From: Eubacteriaceae bacterium
GTDB taxonomy: Bacteria > Bacillota > Clostridia > Lachnospirales > Lachnospiraceae
Direction of reading: 5' to 3'
Assembly: GCA_910574915.1 (NCBI GenBank)
Contig: CAJTCR010000009.1
Location: 1-64,000 of the forward strand
Length of the DNA: 64,000 nt
In this document: in pieces, positions 49,659 to 59,135 of the stretch
Layout of the letters: each line of letters opens with the position of its first letter
Position numbering within the stretch: position 1 is the first letter of the stretch
Program-made: the position numbers and the translations under genes
The notes under the pieces: generated by a model
Told to the model about the DNA's origin: nothing
Database searches by the model: none
The model's input: the letters and a program-made list of their open reading frames with translations, nothing else

Positions 49659-51693
49659 ACTCGCTCAATTCAAATTTCTGCACCATTTGATTCAGACGTA
49701 CTGCCTGCAAAGCAAGCTCTTCTGAGGTTGCAGAGGTTTCCTCTGAGGCGGCGGAATTGTCCTGGATGCTGTGGGAGATTTCTTTGATCCCGGTGCGTAG
49801 CTGCTGCATGTTTTCTGCCTGGACGGCTGCGGTTTCCGCGGTTTCCTGGATCATTTCGTTGACATGGCTGACGGCGTCTACGGATTCTTTTAAAGAGTTC
49901 ATAGCGCCGACAGCAATGCCGTTTCCTTTGTTAATCTCTTCCATTGAAATTTCGATCAGTTCTTTTGTTGTATTGGCAGCTTTGGAGCTTTCCAGCGCCA
50001 GCTTTCCGATTTCATCTGCGACAACGGCAAAGCCTTTTCCTGCTTCGCCTGCGCGCGCGGCTTCAATCGAGGCGTTAAGCGACAGCAGGTTTGTCTGCGA
50101 CGCGATGTCTTCGATCGTCTGGATAATGCCGACGACCTGCTGGGATGTTTCATGGATCTTGTTCATGGCATCCATCATCAGCTTCATTTTCTCCTGGTTC
50201 TGCGCGATCATAGAAACTGCCTGTGAGGTAGCTTTGGCGGAGGCTTCGGCTTTGCTTCGGCTGCTTTCTACCTGGTCGGCAACCGCATTAGTCGTTTCCG
50301 TTAGCTGCTCGATGGAAGAAGCCTGCTGTTCCGCGCCTTCAGCAAGCATCTGGGAAGCAGTTGCAAGCTCGGAGGCACCGACCGATACATGCTCGGAGCT
50401 TTCGTTAATGCTTGCCATTACCTGATTCATAGAGTCGGAAATGTTGAGCAGCGCTGTCTTTATTTTCTGAAATTCGCCGGCATAATCGTGCTTTAAGTCA
50501 ATGCTTAGCTGCCCGTCGGCAATCTGTGCCAGTACCTGGGCGGTTTCATCTATGTATACAATATATTCTTTTAGGCGGCTTACGGTCTTTTGGATCGATG
50601 CGCCTAATTCGCCGATTTCGTTTTGGCTCGTAATCGCAAGCGTGACATCCAGATTTCCGGCAGCAAGCTGCTGCGCCGTCTCGTTCAGCTCTAAAATCGG
50701 TTTTGTCAGGTTTGCCGCGCTTTTGCGGATTCGGACCGCGATCAGCAGGATGCCGACTGCGAACAGAACCACCAGAGCGGCTGTCATTTCCAGAAAGATT
50801 GCATAATATTCTGACCAAGGCAGGCTGCTTAATACAAAATATCCGGTATCACCGGCAGCCTGGAGGAAACCGTATTTTGTAACGCCGTTTGTCTTAAACT
50901 TTAAAAACGTGCTGCTTTTTGCCGTTACGGCGTCTGTCACGTTCTGGGACGTGTCGGTATCCTTGATATTTTTCTGAGTCAGTTCACTTTGCGGATGGTA
51001 AAGGAAAATGCCGTTTTCCGACAACAGCAGGACATATCCGTTGCTGCCGATTTTGTACTCGCTCATAATGCTTGTCATATGATCTAAGGCGATGTCCATG
51101 CCGACTGCGCCAAGCACAGCTCCAGAAGCATCGTCAATAACCGGTGCAGCGGCGCTTAATATCATTTTTCCGGTGGAGGAATCGACGTATGGTTCTGTCA
51201 GGATCGGCTGCTTTGTTTCGATGCAGCCATACCAGCCGCGGCCGGTAATGTCCCAGCCTTCTTCGCTGACAAATCCGTCGGACTGGACGAGGGCGCTCGT
51301 ATCCAGATCAGAAGCCCATACAGCCATTACGTTTTCGGTGTCTGTATTTGCGATTTTCACCAGGTTGTCAAGGATAGTATCCATATTTGCCGCCTGATAA
51401 AATTTTTTTCCGGCTGTCGTTTCCCGCATTGCGTCCTGGATCTGCGGATTGACGGCAAGCTGCTCCATGCATTTTGTATACTGCTCCAAAAATCCGGTAA
51501 TCTGGTTTGCGGCAGCCTGGGATTCCTGGTGCAGCTCTGTTTTTCTGGATGTAATGCTCAGCCATCCAACCATGCAGAAAGCCGCCGCCGCTATAAGCAG
51601 AAGCACAAAAATAACGCTTCCTCCAATTTGTGTTAGAATTTCATCTGCTATTTTCTTTTTTGCATTTGTACGTTTTGTTTGCTTTTTTGTCAT
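49657..51693 (-). CDS. Methyl-accepting chemotaxis protein
   Basis: A 678-residue chemoreceptor. GGAGG before ATG 51693 sets the start. It has a basic N-terminus, TM1 (about 21-43), an extracellular dCache-like sensor (about 50-290; [36 protein letters not shown]), TM2 (about 305-325), a HAMP region and a long cytoplasmic signalling domain whose hairpin tip reads [20 protein letters not shown] and [20 protein letters not shown]. Ligand unknown; the dCache fold often binds amino acids or small metabolites. No other chemotaxis genes are close. It has its own promoter. Confidence 0.95.
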   Translation of the reverse strand: MTKKQTKRTNAKKKIADEILTQIGGSVIFVLLLIAAAAFCMVGWLSITSRKTELHQESQAAANQITGFLEQYTKCMEQLAVNPQIQDAMRETTAGKKFYQAANMDTILDNLVKIANTDTENVMAVWASDLDTSALVQSDGFVSEEGWDITGRGWYGCIETKQPILTEPYVDSSTGKMILSAAAPVIDDASGAVLGAVGMDIALDHMTSIMSEYKIGSNGYVLLLSENGIFLYHPQSELTQKNIKDTDTSQNVTDAVTAKSSTFLKFKTNGVTKYGFLQAAGDTGYFVLSSLPWSEYYAIFLEMTAALVVLFAVGILLIAVRIRKSAANLTKPILELNETAQQLAAGNLDVTLAITSQNEIGELGASIQKTVSRLKEYIVYIDETAQVLAQIADGQLSIDLKHDYAGEFQKIKTALLNISDSMNQVMASINESSEHVSVGASELATASQMLAEGAEQQASSIEQLTETTNAVADQVESSRSKAEASAKATSQAVSMIAQNQEKMKLMMDAMNKIHETSQQVVGIIQTIEDIASQTNLLSLNASIEAARAGEAGKGFAVVADEIGKLALESSKAANTTKELIEISMEEINKGNGIAVGAMNSLKESVDAVSHVNEMIQETAETAAVQAENMQQLRTGIKEISHSIQDNSAASEETSATSEELALQAVRLNQMVQKFELSE

Positions 51694-51754
51694 TGTAAAA
51701 CCTCCCTGTAAAGCTTGGAGCGTATTTGGAGCAGGATACAATACGTCCAGTACT

Positions 51755-51783
51755 ATTGTAACGCTATTTTACGGGTAATACAA
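51755..51783 (-). promoter_or_regulatory. Promoter of the chemoreceptor gene
   Basis: On the complement TTGTAT (51778-51783) and TACAAT (51755-51760) are 17 bases apart, about 62 bases before the start codon. Confidence 0.65.
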
Positions 51784-51863
51784 GATGAAATTTGGTTTTT
51801 ATACAGAGTAACCGCTAAGCCAGATGTCAAGCCGCATAAAATTTTTAAATTTTGCCTATCTTT

Positions 51864-51893
51864 TTGGAACGCTGGGTGATTATACAGTATAAA
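51864..51893 (+). promoter_or_regulatory. Candidate promoter of the orphan ABC ATPase
   Basis: TTGGAA (51864-51869) and TATAAA (51888-51893) with an 18-base spacer, 42 bases before the gene. Confidence 0.5.
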
Positions 51894-51934
51894 GGGCAGA
51901 AAAAGTTTCGAAGACACTGGGAGGTTCAAGCTTT

Positions 51935-52840
51935 ATGGAATTAAAAATGTTGCAGATAACGAAAGATTATAAAGAGGTCAGGGCAGTAAACAATATATCG
52001 TATACGTTTACAAACGGCGTATATGGGCTCTTAGGCGTGAACGGGGCAGGGAAAACGACGCTGATGAGGATTTTGTGTACGCTGCTAAAGCCAACTTCCG
52101 GTTCGGTACTGTGGGATGGGAAAGAGATCTTTGCAATGGATGGCGAGTATCGCAGGCTCTTAGGATATTTGCCGCAGGATTTTGGATTTTATCCTGAGTT
52201 TACGGTTTCTGATTATCTTAAGTACATTGCTTCGATTAAGGGGTTAAGGCCTGCCGCTGCTAAGAGCAAAGCGGAGCTGCTGTTAGGGCAGGTAGGACTA
52301 CAAGAAGTGAAAAACAAGAAAATGAAGAAGCTGTCCGGCGGCATGAAAAGAAGGGCGGGGATTGCACAGGCGATGTTAAACAATCCCAAAATCCTGATTT
52401 TGGATGAACCGACGGCAGGGTTAGATCCAAATGAGAGAATCCGCTTTCGCAACTTAATCAGTGAACTGGCGCAGGAGCGGATTGTGGTGCTGTCTACGCA
52501 TATTGTTTCGGATATTGAATATATCGCAAATGAAATCCTTTTAATGAAAACCGGGCAGATCGCGCTGTCTGGCACTGCCGAAGAACTGGTTCATTCTATG
52601 CCGGAAAGGGTCTGGAGCCTGGAAGCGCCCAGAGAAATGGTGGACGTTTATCTAAAAAACTATAAGGTTTCCAATATAAAGGCAGTGCATGGCGGTGCGC
52701 AGATCCGCGTTTTGGCGCGGGAGAAGCCTGCGGAACATGCAAATCTGGAAGCCGCTGCGCTGGAGGATGTTTTTTTATACTATTTTGGGGAAAAGGTGGG
52801 GGAAGAGGAAACCGGGTATATAGGTGAAAGGCGTGTTTAA
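51935..52840 (+). CDS. ABC transporter ATPase without an adjacent permease
   Basis: A 301-residue ABC-2-type ATPase of the CcmA/bacitracin-export style: Walker A GVNGAGKTTLMRILCTLL, PQDFGFYPEFTVSDYLKYIA, signature KLSGGMKRRAGIAQAM, Walker B ILILDEPTAGLDP, H-loop STHIVSDIEYIA, with a C-terminal extension of about 80 residues. Such ATPases normally pair with a multi-span permease encoded next to them; none is present, the next gene being a sensor kinase with its own promoter 100 bases on. It may serve a permease encoded elsewhere or be left over from a deletion. GGGAGGTT precedes the ATG. Confidence 0.88.
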   Translation: MELKMLQITKDYKEVRAVNNISYTFTNGVYGLLGVNGAGKTTLMRILCTLLKPTSGSVLWDGKEIFAMDGEYRRLLGYLPQDFGFYPEFTVSDYLKYIASIKGLRPAAAKSKAELLLGQVGLQEVKNKKMKKLSGGMKRRAGIAQAMLNNPKILILDEPTAGLDPNERIRFRNLISELAQERIVVLSTHIVSDIEYIANEILLMKTGQIALSGTAEELVHSMPERVWSLEAPREMVDVYLKNYKVSNIKAVHGGAQIRVLAREKPAEHANLEAAALEDVFLYYFGEKVGEEETGYIGERRV

Positions 52841-52854
52841 GATACGCGCGGTTC

Positions 52855-52883
52855 TTGCATCCGCAGTCTTCATATGCTATATT
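52855..52883 (+). promoter_or_regulatory. Promoter of the sensor-kinase/regulator pair
   Basis: TTGCAT (52855-52860) and TATATT (52878-52883) with a 17-base spacer, 58 bases before the kinase gene. Confidence 0.6.
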
Positions 52884-52940
52884 GGTTTTAACAAAGAAGT
52901 CACATATATCTAATATCTAAGAGCTATAGCAAGGAGCCGC

Positions 52941-54725
52941 ATGAAACGAAAGCTGCAAAATTTTTTCGACCAGTTCTGTATTAAAAATAAAATTATCGTA
53001 GCATGTCTTCCATTTATTATTTTGAGCTATGTCATTGTTTTTGTAAGCGTTACGCTTATTTTGTACGAGCAGATGCGCACGATGGTCTATGAGCAGACGC
53101 GCCAGAACATTATTGAAAAGACAAAGCTTTTGGATACGCTGCTGCGTAATTATGACCAGATGACGACGAACTATCTGTACTATACAAAGGATATTCAGGA
53201 TTATCTGGTGACAGACCAGGCGCCGCTGTCACAGGAGGAGGTCGAGAAGCTGCACCGCAGAGTTGCTTCGCATACGGCGCTTCTGCTTACGGATCAAAAT
53301 GCTGAGATTATGCAGGTCAGCCTGTTTAACCAGGCAGGGGATTTGTATACGAACAATGCGATTTATTCTAATACCCTAGAGACGGCAAAGGCGTATGCGG
53401 ACTCGATTCATGCGCTTGCCAGCGCGTACCACGGCAAGCTGATTTTGGAGACAGTGCCGGGAAAGCCGCATATGCTTACGGTGGCGCGTACGGTGTATAT
53501 TCCGACGTTGCAGCAAAGCAATCAGGAAATCGGGTTTTTGCTGCTGCATATATCCCGGTCGGCACTCGAAAGCCAGCTTCGGATGCAGCAAAATTCAGAT
53601 GCGATTTTTACGCTGCTTACCGATGCCAGGGGGAAGATCCTGATCAATACATCGGGGCTTGACAATGCGCAGTGCGAGGCGATCCTGCGCGGGGACGACG
53701 CGCAAAAGGGGCGTTATACGGTGGACAGGCGCGCACTGTCGTACAGCGGGTGCTTTGTGACGACGATGATCGATGAATCGGTACTGTTTGCGGATACGTA
53801 CAGGCTGTTTCGCATTGAGATTTTTGCGATCCTGGTGTCCGTCAGCATTCTTTTGTTTGCGATCATATTTGCTGGAAATATGATTTCCGCCCAGGTGTCC
53901 CGGTTTATAAGAAAGCTGAACGAGACGCGCCAGATCGATGAAAACGCCTATATCAGCGTGGAGTCCAAGGACGAATTTCAGCAGCTTGGCGTCGTGTATA
54001 ATAATATGCTTTCCAGGATCGACCATCTGATCCACACGGTCTACCTTAAGGAAATACTGACGCAGAATGCCCAGTTGGAATCGTTGCAGGCACAGATCAA
54101 CCCGCATTTTTTGTATAATACGCTTGACTGTGTCAACAGCCTGGTCGATATGGGAGAAAAAGAGAGCGTGAAAAAAGTAGTCACGTCTCTGGCAAATATT
54201 ATGCGCATGTCGATTAAAGGAGATACGTTTATTACGCTGCAAGAAGACCTTTCTTATATCAGGCAGTATATTTTTATACAGAAAATGCGCTTTCAGGATA
54301 AAATTCTGTTTTTGACAGAGGTGCCCGAATCGCTTTATCAGTATTATATTCCAAAGCTTACGCTCCAGCCGCTGGTGGAAAACGCGATTATACACGGCGT
54401 ATCTGACCTGACGGAGACGGGGATGATTGGGATCTTTGGCAGGGAGGACGAGCACCGGCTGTATATCGATATCAAGGATAATGGAAACGGGATGCCGCCT
54501 GAGATTATCGAACAGCTCAGACAGATGGACGATACGATGACGATATCCAGCAAGCATATCGGTATTTTTAACATACAAAGAAAGTTGCAGATTTTATACG
54601 GGACAGACTACGGGCTGACGGTAACGGGCGTATCTTCACATGGGACAAGTGTGACGATCTGCATTCCAAAGTCAACCATGCCATACAGAAAGGATACGGA
54701 TTATGAAGCTGTTGATTGTAGATGA
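52941..54725 (+). CDS. YesM-type sensor histidine kinase
   Basis: A 594-residue membrane kinase: TM1 (about 20-42), extracellular cache-like sensor (about 43-280), TM2 (about 290-315), HAMP, then the His-kinase domain with QINPHFLYNTLDCVNSL, phospho-acceptor His389, followed by LTLQPLVENAIIHGVSD (N-box) and DNGNGMPPEI with HIGIFNIQRKLQILYG. This is the LytS/YesM family that couples extracellular carbohydrate sensing to an AraC-type regulator. AAGGAG precedes the ATG. It overlaps the regulator gene by 23 bases. Confidence 0.94.
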   Translation: MKRKLQNFFDQFCIKNKIIVACLPFIILSYVIVFVSVTLILYEQMRTMVYEQTRQNIIEKTKLLDTLLRNYDQMTTNYLYYTKDIQDYLVTDQAPLSQEEVEKLHRRVASHTALLLTDQNAEIMQVSLFNQAGDLYTNNAIYSNTLETAKAYADSIHALASAYHGKLILETVPGKPHMLTVARTVYIPTLQQSNQEIGFLLLHISRSALESQLRMQQNSDAIFTLLTDARGKILINTSGLDNAQCEAILRGDDAQKGRYTVDRRALSYSGCFVTTMIDESVLFADTYRLFRIEIFAILVSVSILLFAIIFAGNMISAQVSRFIRKLNETRQIDENAYISVESKDEFQQLGVVYNNMLSRIDHLIHTVYLKEILTQNAQLESLQAQINPHFLYNTLDCVNSLVDMGEKESVKKVVTSLANIMRMSIKGDTFITLQEDLSYIRQYIFIQKMRFQDKILFLTEVPESLYQYYIPKLTLQPLVENAIIHGVSDLTETGMIGIFGREDEHRLYIDIKDNGNGMPPEIIEQLRQMDDTMTISSKHIGIFNIQRKLQILYGTDYGLTVTGVSSHGTSVTICIPKSTMPYRKDTDYEAVDCR

Positions 54726-56286
54726 CGAGCCGCTGATTTTAAAAAGGCTAGAACAACTGATTGTCTCTTCGGCTGTGGGGATACACGAGGTGTATGCCAC
54801 GTCCAATCCTGCCGAGGCGTTGGAGATGTTAAAGGAGTGTGCGCCGCAGATTTTGATTACGGACATTCGAATGCCGAAAGTAAGCGGTGTGGATCTGGCG
54901 CGCTATGCATATGAAAACCAGATGCAGACGCTTGTTATTTTTGTAACCGGATATTCGGATTTTGAATATGCCAAATCCGGCATTGCCTATCAGGTGTTTG
55001 ATTACCTGCTAAAGCCGATCGATGAAGAAGAGTCGCTGCGCACAGTGAAAAAGGCAGTCAGTACGATACAAGAAAAGCAAAAGCATGACGAGATTCACAG
55101 CATGTTCCAAAACTATTTTTCCACGCACTTTGTCGCGGCAAGGCGGCAGTTTTTGGAAAAGCTGCTGTTTCATCCGCTGACGCATACAAAGGAACAGCTT
55201 GTGTCCATCCAAAAGCAGTTTCAGATGGATACGGATGCCCTGTGCCTTTGTGCCGTGCGCTTTACGTGCAGCAGCGGCTTTGGGGAAGATTTTTATTATT
55301 CTTATATGACCGAGCAGTATTTAAACCGCAGCTTCTCTGACTTTTTGACGTATCCGTTTGGAGATATGATTTATATGCTGTGGCTGCCGCAAAACGGGCA
55401 GCCTGCGGTATCTGCCATGTACGGGCGTTTTCAGGAAATTAGGGAAAAGCTGGAGATGAACTATCCGGTCAGGGTCTTTGCAGGGATCAGCGATTTTACG
55501 GATGATCTGTCAAAGGTGCAGCTTCTGCGCAAGCAGGTGGCACGCTGCCTAGAGCATACGGCGCAAAAAGGCGCTGCCCCGATTGCGTTTTTCAGCGACT
55601 TGCCGGATGCGTTTGTGCATGAGGAATATTTTGATATGGTTCACACGATAACAAAGCTGATCCGGCTGCTGCGGATGGGAGAAAAAGTACCCGTGCAGCA
55701 GGAATATGAGAAAATTACAAGACAGTTTCAAGGACGCACAGACAGCTATATTTCGGAAATGATAGACCTGATTACATCGAATATCCTGCTGTTTATCCAG
55801 GGGCTGTCCATTCCTTCCACAGAGCTTGCAAAGATGGAGCGCCAGATCTTAGTCCCGCTGCGCCAGCAGACGGATGTACAGCTTAAGCTGCAATATGTCC
55901 AGTACTGGCTGGATTATCTTGTGGACTGGATTTTTGACGCACAGGCGGCAGAACAAAACCGCCTGATGCAAAGTATTTATGATTATATTGATACAAATTT
56001 CGGCGACAGTATCGGGCTTGCGTCTTTATCCGAGCATGTAAACCGGAATCCTTCTTACTTAAGCCGCTTTATCAAGCAGCAGACAAATAAAAATTTTTCC
56101 CAGATACTGACCGGGCGCAGGATGGAGGAAGCAAAAAGCCTTTTGCGCACTACAAGCCTTAAGGTGCCTCAGATTGCACAAAAGACCGGGTATCCGAACG
56201 TGCGGTATTTTAACAGGGTATTTCACAGCCATTTTTCAATGTCGCCGACGGATTACCGCAAAGTAACGGCTGCGTTTTTTAACTGA
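54703..56286 (+). CDS. YesN-type response regulator with AraC DNA-binding domain
   Basis: A 527-residue regulator. The receiver (1-120) has the DDE acidic pair near the start (LLIVDDEPLILKRLEQL), phospho-acceptor Asp54 (ILITDIRMPKVSG) and the Lys in DYLLKPIDEEE. A linker domain of about 270 residues follows, then two AraC-type HTHs at about 425-525 (IGLASLSEHVNRNPSYLSRF, LLRTTSLKVPQIAQKTGYPN, YFNRVFHSHFSMSPTDYRK). With the kinase it should activate carbohydrate genes; the convergent ABC importer just beyond the family B element is the obvious candidate target. AAAGGAT lies before the ATG. Confidence 0.94.
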   Translation: MKLLIVDDEPLILKRLEQLIVSSAVGIHEVYATSNPAEALEMLKECAPQILITDIRMPKVSGVDLARYAYENQMQTLVIFVTGYSDFEYAKSGIAYQVFDYLLKPIDEEESLRTVKKAVSTIQEKQKHDEIHSMFQNYFSTHFVAARRQFLEKLLFHPLTHTKEQLVSIQKQFQMDTDALCLCAVRFTCSSGFGEDFYYSYMTEQYLNRSFSDFLTYPFGDMIYMLWLPQNGQPAVSAMYGRFQEIREKLEMNYPVRVFAGISDFTDDLSKVQLLRKQVARCLEHTAQKGAAPIAFFSDLPDAFVHEEYFDMVHTITKLIRLLRMGEKVPVQQEYEKITRQFQGRTDSYISEMIDLITSNILLFIQGLSIPSTELAKMERQILVPLRQQTDVQLKLQYVQYWLDYLVDWIFDAQAAEQNRLMQSIYDYIDTNFGDSIGLASLSEHVNRNPSYLSRFIKQQTNKNFSQILTGRRMEEAKSLLRTTSLKVPQIAQKTGYPNVRYFNRVFHSHFSMSPTDYRKVTAAFFN

Positions 56287-56314
56287 TGATTTCTGCGCCT
56301 TTTGTACACTCTAG

Positions 56315-56472
56315 AGCGTGTTTGAAAAATGCTTTCTGTGAGATGTGCTTCACAGTTTGTGGTGAATTTATCCCAAATTTAGGAGTCATAGCGGGCTATG
56401 TTGACTAAATTTGGGATAAATTCTCCGCAAAGTGGGGAGTGCAGATCACGGGAATGATTTTTCAAACACGCT
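56315..56472. mobile_element. Family B MITE, copy 2
   Basis: 158 bp with perfect 16-bp terminal inverted repeats, flanked by CTAG (56311-56314, 56473-56476). It differs from copy 1 at a single position (TTCTCCGC here, TTCACCGC there). It lies between the response-regulator stop and the metallo-beta-lactamase gene, and its right terminus encodes the last codons of that convergent gene. Confidence 0.93.
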
Positions 56473-57310
56473 CTAGTGTATACAATACGCTGGCAAGCCC
56501 GTACTGGTAAAAGTACACCTGGCTTTTTGACAGGGCACAGGCGTCTTTTTGCCCTGCCAGCGGATTGTTTTGGATATGCTGCACGCATTGGATCATATCT
56601 TCAAGACAGCGTGCGCCGATGGGCCTTAAGTAGTGTCCCGGAAAGATCAGCTCATAGTGCTGCTTTAACGATTGCAGCTTTAACAGCGATTGCAGGTAAG
56701 TGTCCATCGTATCCGAGTATTCGGCAAGCATGAGTGTCGGCGTGCTTACGATCGTATCGGCGGAAAATAAAAGCCGGTTGTCACGGTCAAGCAGGCAGAT
56801 GCAGTCCTTTGTATGGCCAGGGGTAAACACGACTTCCAGCTTTCTGTCGCCAAGGTCAAACGTATATCCTTCTTCCAGCCCTTTTAGGCTGTATGGTAAA
56901 ATCTGCTCCATATACGCCCGCAGGCTTGCCTTGTGGTTATATTCCGCTCTTGCCTCCTGCTGCAAAAAGAATGCTTTCCGGTAGGCGGCATTGTCCTGCT
57001 TTTGGAGAACAGGGATGGCATTTTTATGGGCGTATACCGTTTCAAAATGCCCGTTTCCGCCTGCATGGTCGTAGTGGTGGTGCGAGTTTACGACAAACAG
57101 AGGCTTGTCAGTCAGCTCACGGACGACGGCGTGGATATTGCCGATCCCGATGCCGGTATCAAACAGCAGCGCCTTTTTGCTTCCGATCACCAGGTACATG
57201 ATATCGATGCCGAACTCATCGATTGCCCAGACGTCTTTTGCCGTCTGCTGTAAGGTAAAGCCGTTGATTTCTTTCAGGTTCATGTTGTCTTTGTAAAAAA
57301 CAGGTGCCAT
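56462..57310 (-). CDS. Metallo-beta-lactamase-fold hydrolase with transposon-derived C-terminus
   Basis: A 282-residue MBL-fold protein: HxHxDH box as SHHHYDHAGGNG, third histidine region TPGHTKDCICLLD, ligand FSADTIVST and FPGHYLRP. GAAAGGAG before ATG 57310 sets the start. MBL-fold enzymes hydrolyse esters, thioesters, lactones or phosphodiesters; the substrate is not known. Its 3' end (LERV and stop) comes from the family B element, so the original C-terminus has been altered or shortened. It is the last gene of the sugar ABC operon and may act on the imported compound. Confidence 0.88.
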   Translation of the reverse strand: MAPVFYKDNMNLKEINGFTLQQTAKDVWAIDEFGIDIMYLVIGSKKALLFDTGIGIGNIHAVVRELTDKPLFVVNSHHHYDHAGGNGHFETVYAHKNAIPVLQKQDNAAYRKAFFLQQEARAEYNHKASLRAYMEQILPYSLKGLEEGYTFDLGDRKLEVVFTPGHTKDCICLLDRDNRLLFSADTIVSTPTLMLAEYSDTMDTYLQSLLKLQSLKQHYELIFPGHYLRPIGARCLEDMIQCVQHIQNNPLAGQKDACALSKSQVYFYQYGLASVLYTLERV

Positions 57311-57337
57311 ATTGGTCTGCTCCTTTCTGTGTGGGCG

Positions 57338-58165
57338 CTACTTGATCGCGCCTGCGGTCAGCCCGCTTGTAATGTATTTCTGTCCTGCGATATAGATGAC
57401 GATAATCGGCACCATAGAAACGACAAGCCCCGCGATCAGCAGGTTCCACTGTGCGTTCGTCGCGGATTTGAACATATACAGGTTGACGGTAATCGTGCGC
57501 AGGCTGCCGTCGCTGATTAAAATATTCGGCAGCAGAAGGTCGTTCCATGTCCAGAGGAAAAATAAAATGCCAAGTGTCACCGATGTGGACTTAACAAGCG
57601 GGAATACGATCTGCATCATAATGCGAAACGGCGCCGCGCCGTCGATTGCCGCTGCTTCTTCTAGTTCTCTTGGTACGGTTTTTAAAAATCCTACATAGGT
57701 CATAATGCCAAACGCGGTGAAAAATCCGCTGTTAAATAAAATCAGCCCCAAATGCGTATTGTTCAGGTTCAGCTTTGTCGCCATAATCGAAATCGGGATC
57801 ATAACCGTATGAAACGGGATAATCTGCCCAAGTACAAACAGGATATAGAAGCGGTCGGATGCTTTTCCTTTTAAATGGGAGATGCCGTATGCCCCGAAAA
57901 AAGAAACGGTTCCTGAAAGAAACACCGTACAGACAGTGACAAAAACAGTATTTTTAAATACGACGCCAAAGTTCATCGTCTCCATTGCCTGGGCAAAATT
58001 GTCCAGATACAAGCTGGACGGAAACGAGATAAAGGAAGTCAGGATTTCCCCGTTTGGCTTTAGGGCGTTCATAACGATAAGCAGCACCGGAAGGATAAAC
58101 AGCAGCCCGAACAAAAAGCAAAGAGCTGTTTTGATAAATGTAAACGTTTTTTGATTCTTGATCAT
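57338..58165 (-). CDS. CUT1 sugar ABC importer permease (MalG-like)
   Basis: A 275-residue membrane protein with six helices and the EAA coupling loop LEEAAAIDGAAPFRIMMQIV, typical of the second permease of CUT1 carbohydrate importers. It begins at the stop codon of the first permease (58165). ATPase genes are absent; importers of this class often share a common MsmK-type ATPase encoded elsewhere. Confidence 0.93.
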   Translation of the reverse strand: MIKNQKTFTFIKTALCFLFGLLFILPVLLIVMNALKPNGEILTSFISFPSSLYLDNFAQAMETMNFGVVFKNTVFVTVCTVFLSGTVSFFGAYGISHLKGKASDRFYILFVLGQIIPFHTVMIPISIMATKLNLNNTHLGLILFNSGFFTAFGIMTYVGFLKTVPRELEEAAAIDGAAPFRIMMQIVFPLVKSTSVTLGILFFLWTWNDLLLPNILISDGSLRTITVNLYMFKSATNAQWNLLIAGLVVSMVPIIVIYIAGQKYITSGLTAGAIK

Positions 58166-59052
58166 TACATCTGTACCTCCCTTTTGCGTGTGATCCGTAG
58201 CTGGAAAAAGGCAATGGCTGCAACGATCAAAAACAACAGCATGGATTTTGCCGAAGCATAGCCGGTCTTGTAGGCGCCAAACGCGTCTGTGTAAATATTG
58301 AGCGCGATAGTCTGCGTACTGTTTGCAGGGCCGCCGCCCGTTAGCGACAGCGGGATATCAAACGACTTAAATGCGCCTGCGATCGAGACAAACAGGTTGA
58401 TCGTTACCGTAGGCATTAAAAGCGGAAGCTGTATTTTCAGTATTTTGGAAAGCCCGACGCATCCGTCTAACATTGCAGCTTCGATTACGTCTTTTGGGAT
58501 CGTCTGAAGCCCTGCCACATACAGCATCATTAAAAATCCAGTCGACTGCCATGCCGTTACAATCACAACCGCTGTCATCGACATCCGCGGGTTTCCAAAC
58601 CAACTGATATTGCTAAGCGCGTCGATGTGAAGCAACTGCCCGATATTTGGAATCGCGTTCGTAAAAATAAAACTCCAGACAAACGCCACCATCACGCCGC
58701 TGATAATATTCGGAATAAAAAAGAAAGACCGGATCACGCCTTTTGCGCGCACATTTTGATCGAGCATAAATGCGACGGCAAAAGCAAGCAGATTAGAGAA
58801 AAGAATCGAGATCACGGCAAGCAGTATCGTAAAGCATACCGCATGGATAAACTTTTCATCCGAAAACAGCCGGATATAATTCGTAAGCCCGGTAAACGAC
58901 CGTTTGCCTTTCATAAGATTCCAGTTTAAAAAGGAATAAGGAAGCGTGCCAAACAGCAGCGGGCAGACAAGCGCGCCGCCATAGAGCACCAGGGCAGGAA
59001 GTAGCAGCGCGAGATAAAATTTTTTGTTTTTCCGGTATAAAAAATCGGACAT
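58165..59052 (-). CDS. CUT1 sugar ABC importer permease (MalF-like)
   Basis: A 295-residue six-helix permease with an EAA loop VIEAAMLDGCVGLSKILKIQ. The start at 59052 follows GAGAGGTG; an in-frame start at 59091 has no ribosome site. It forms the heterodimeric channel with the next permease. It lies 83 bases after the binding-protein gene, a gap occupied by a GC-rich hairpin. Confidence 0.92.
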   Translation of the reverse strand: MSDFLYRKNKKFYLALLLPALVLYGGALVCPLLFGTLPYSFLNWNLMKGKRSFTGLTNYIRLFSDEKFIHAVCFTILLAVISILFSNLLAFAVAFMLDQNVRAKGVIRSFFFIPNIISGVMVAFVWSFIFTNAIPNIGQLLHIDALSNISWFGNPRMSMTAVVIVTAWQSTGFLMMLYVAGLQTIPKDVIEAAMLDGCVGLSKILKIQLPLLMPTVTINLFVSIAGAFKSFDIPLSLTGGGPANSTQTIALNIYTDAFGAYKTGYASAKSMLLFLIVAAIAFFQLRITRKREVQM

Positions 59053-59102
59053 AAGACACCTCTCTTTCGTCAAAATATGGTAAAAAACCAATGGTGTAAA
59101 GA

Positions 59103-59128
59103 GGGGAGGGATATGGACTTCCCTCCCC
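59103..59128 (-). promoter_or_regulatory. GC-rich hairpin between binding-protein and permease genes
   Basis: GGGGAGGG (59103-59110) pairs with CCCTCCCC (59121-59128) in the operon mRNA. There is no T-run, so it is better read as a processing or stabilising hairpin that raises binding-protein mRNA over permease mRNA. Confidence 0.55.
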
Positions 59129-59135
59129 GCAGCGG

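Noticed and set aside
53595-54578. A 327-codon minus-strand open frame opposite the sensor kinase
   Set aside because: Shadow of the kinase; histidine- and arginine-rich composition typical of antisense translation, no start signals.
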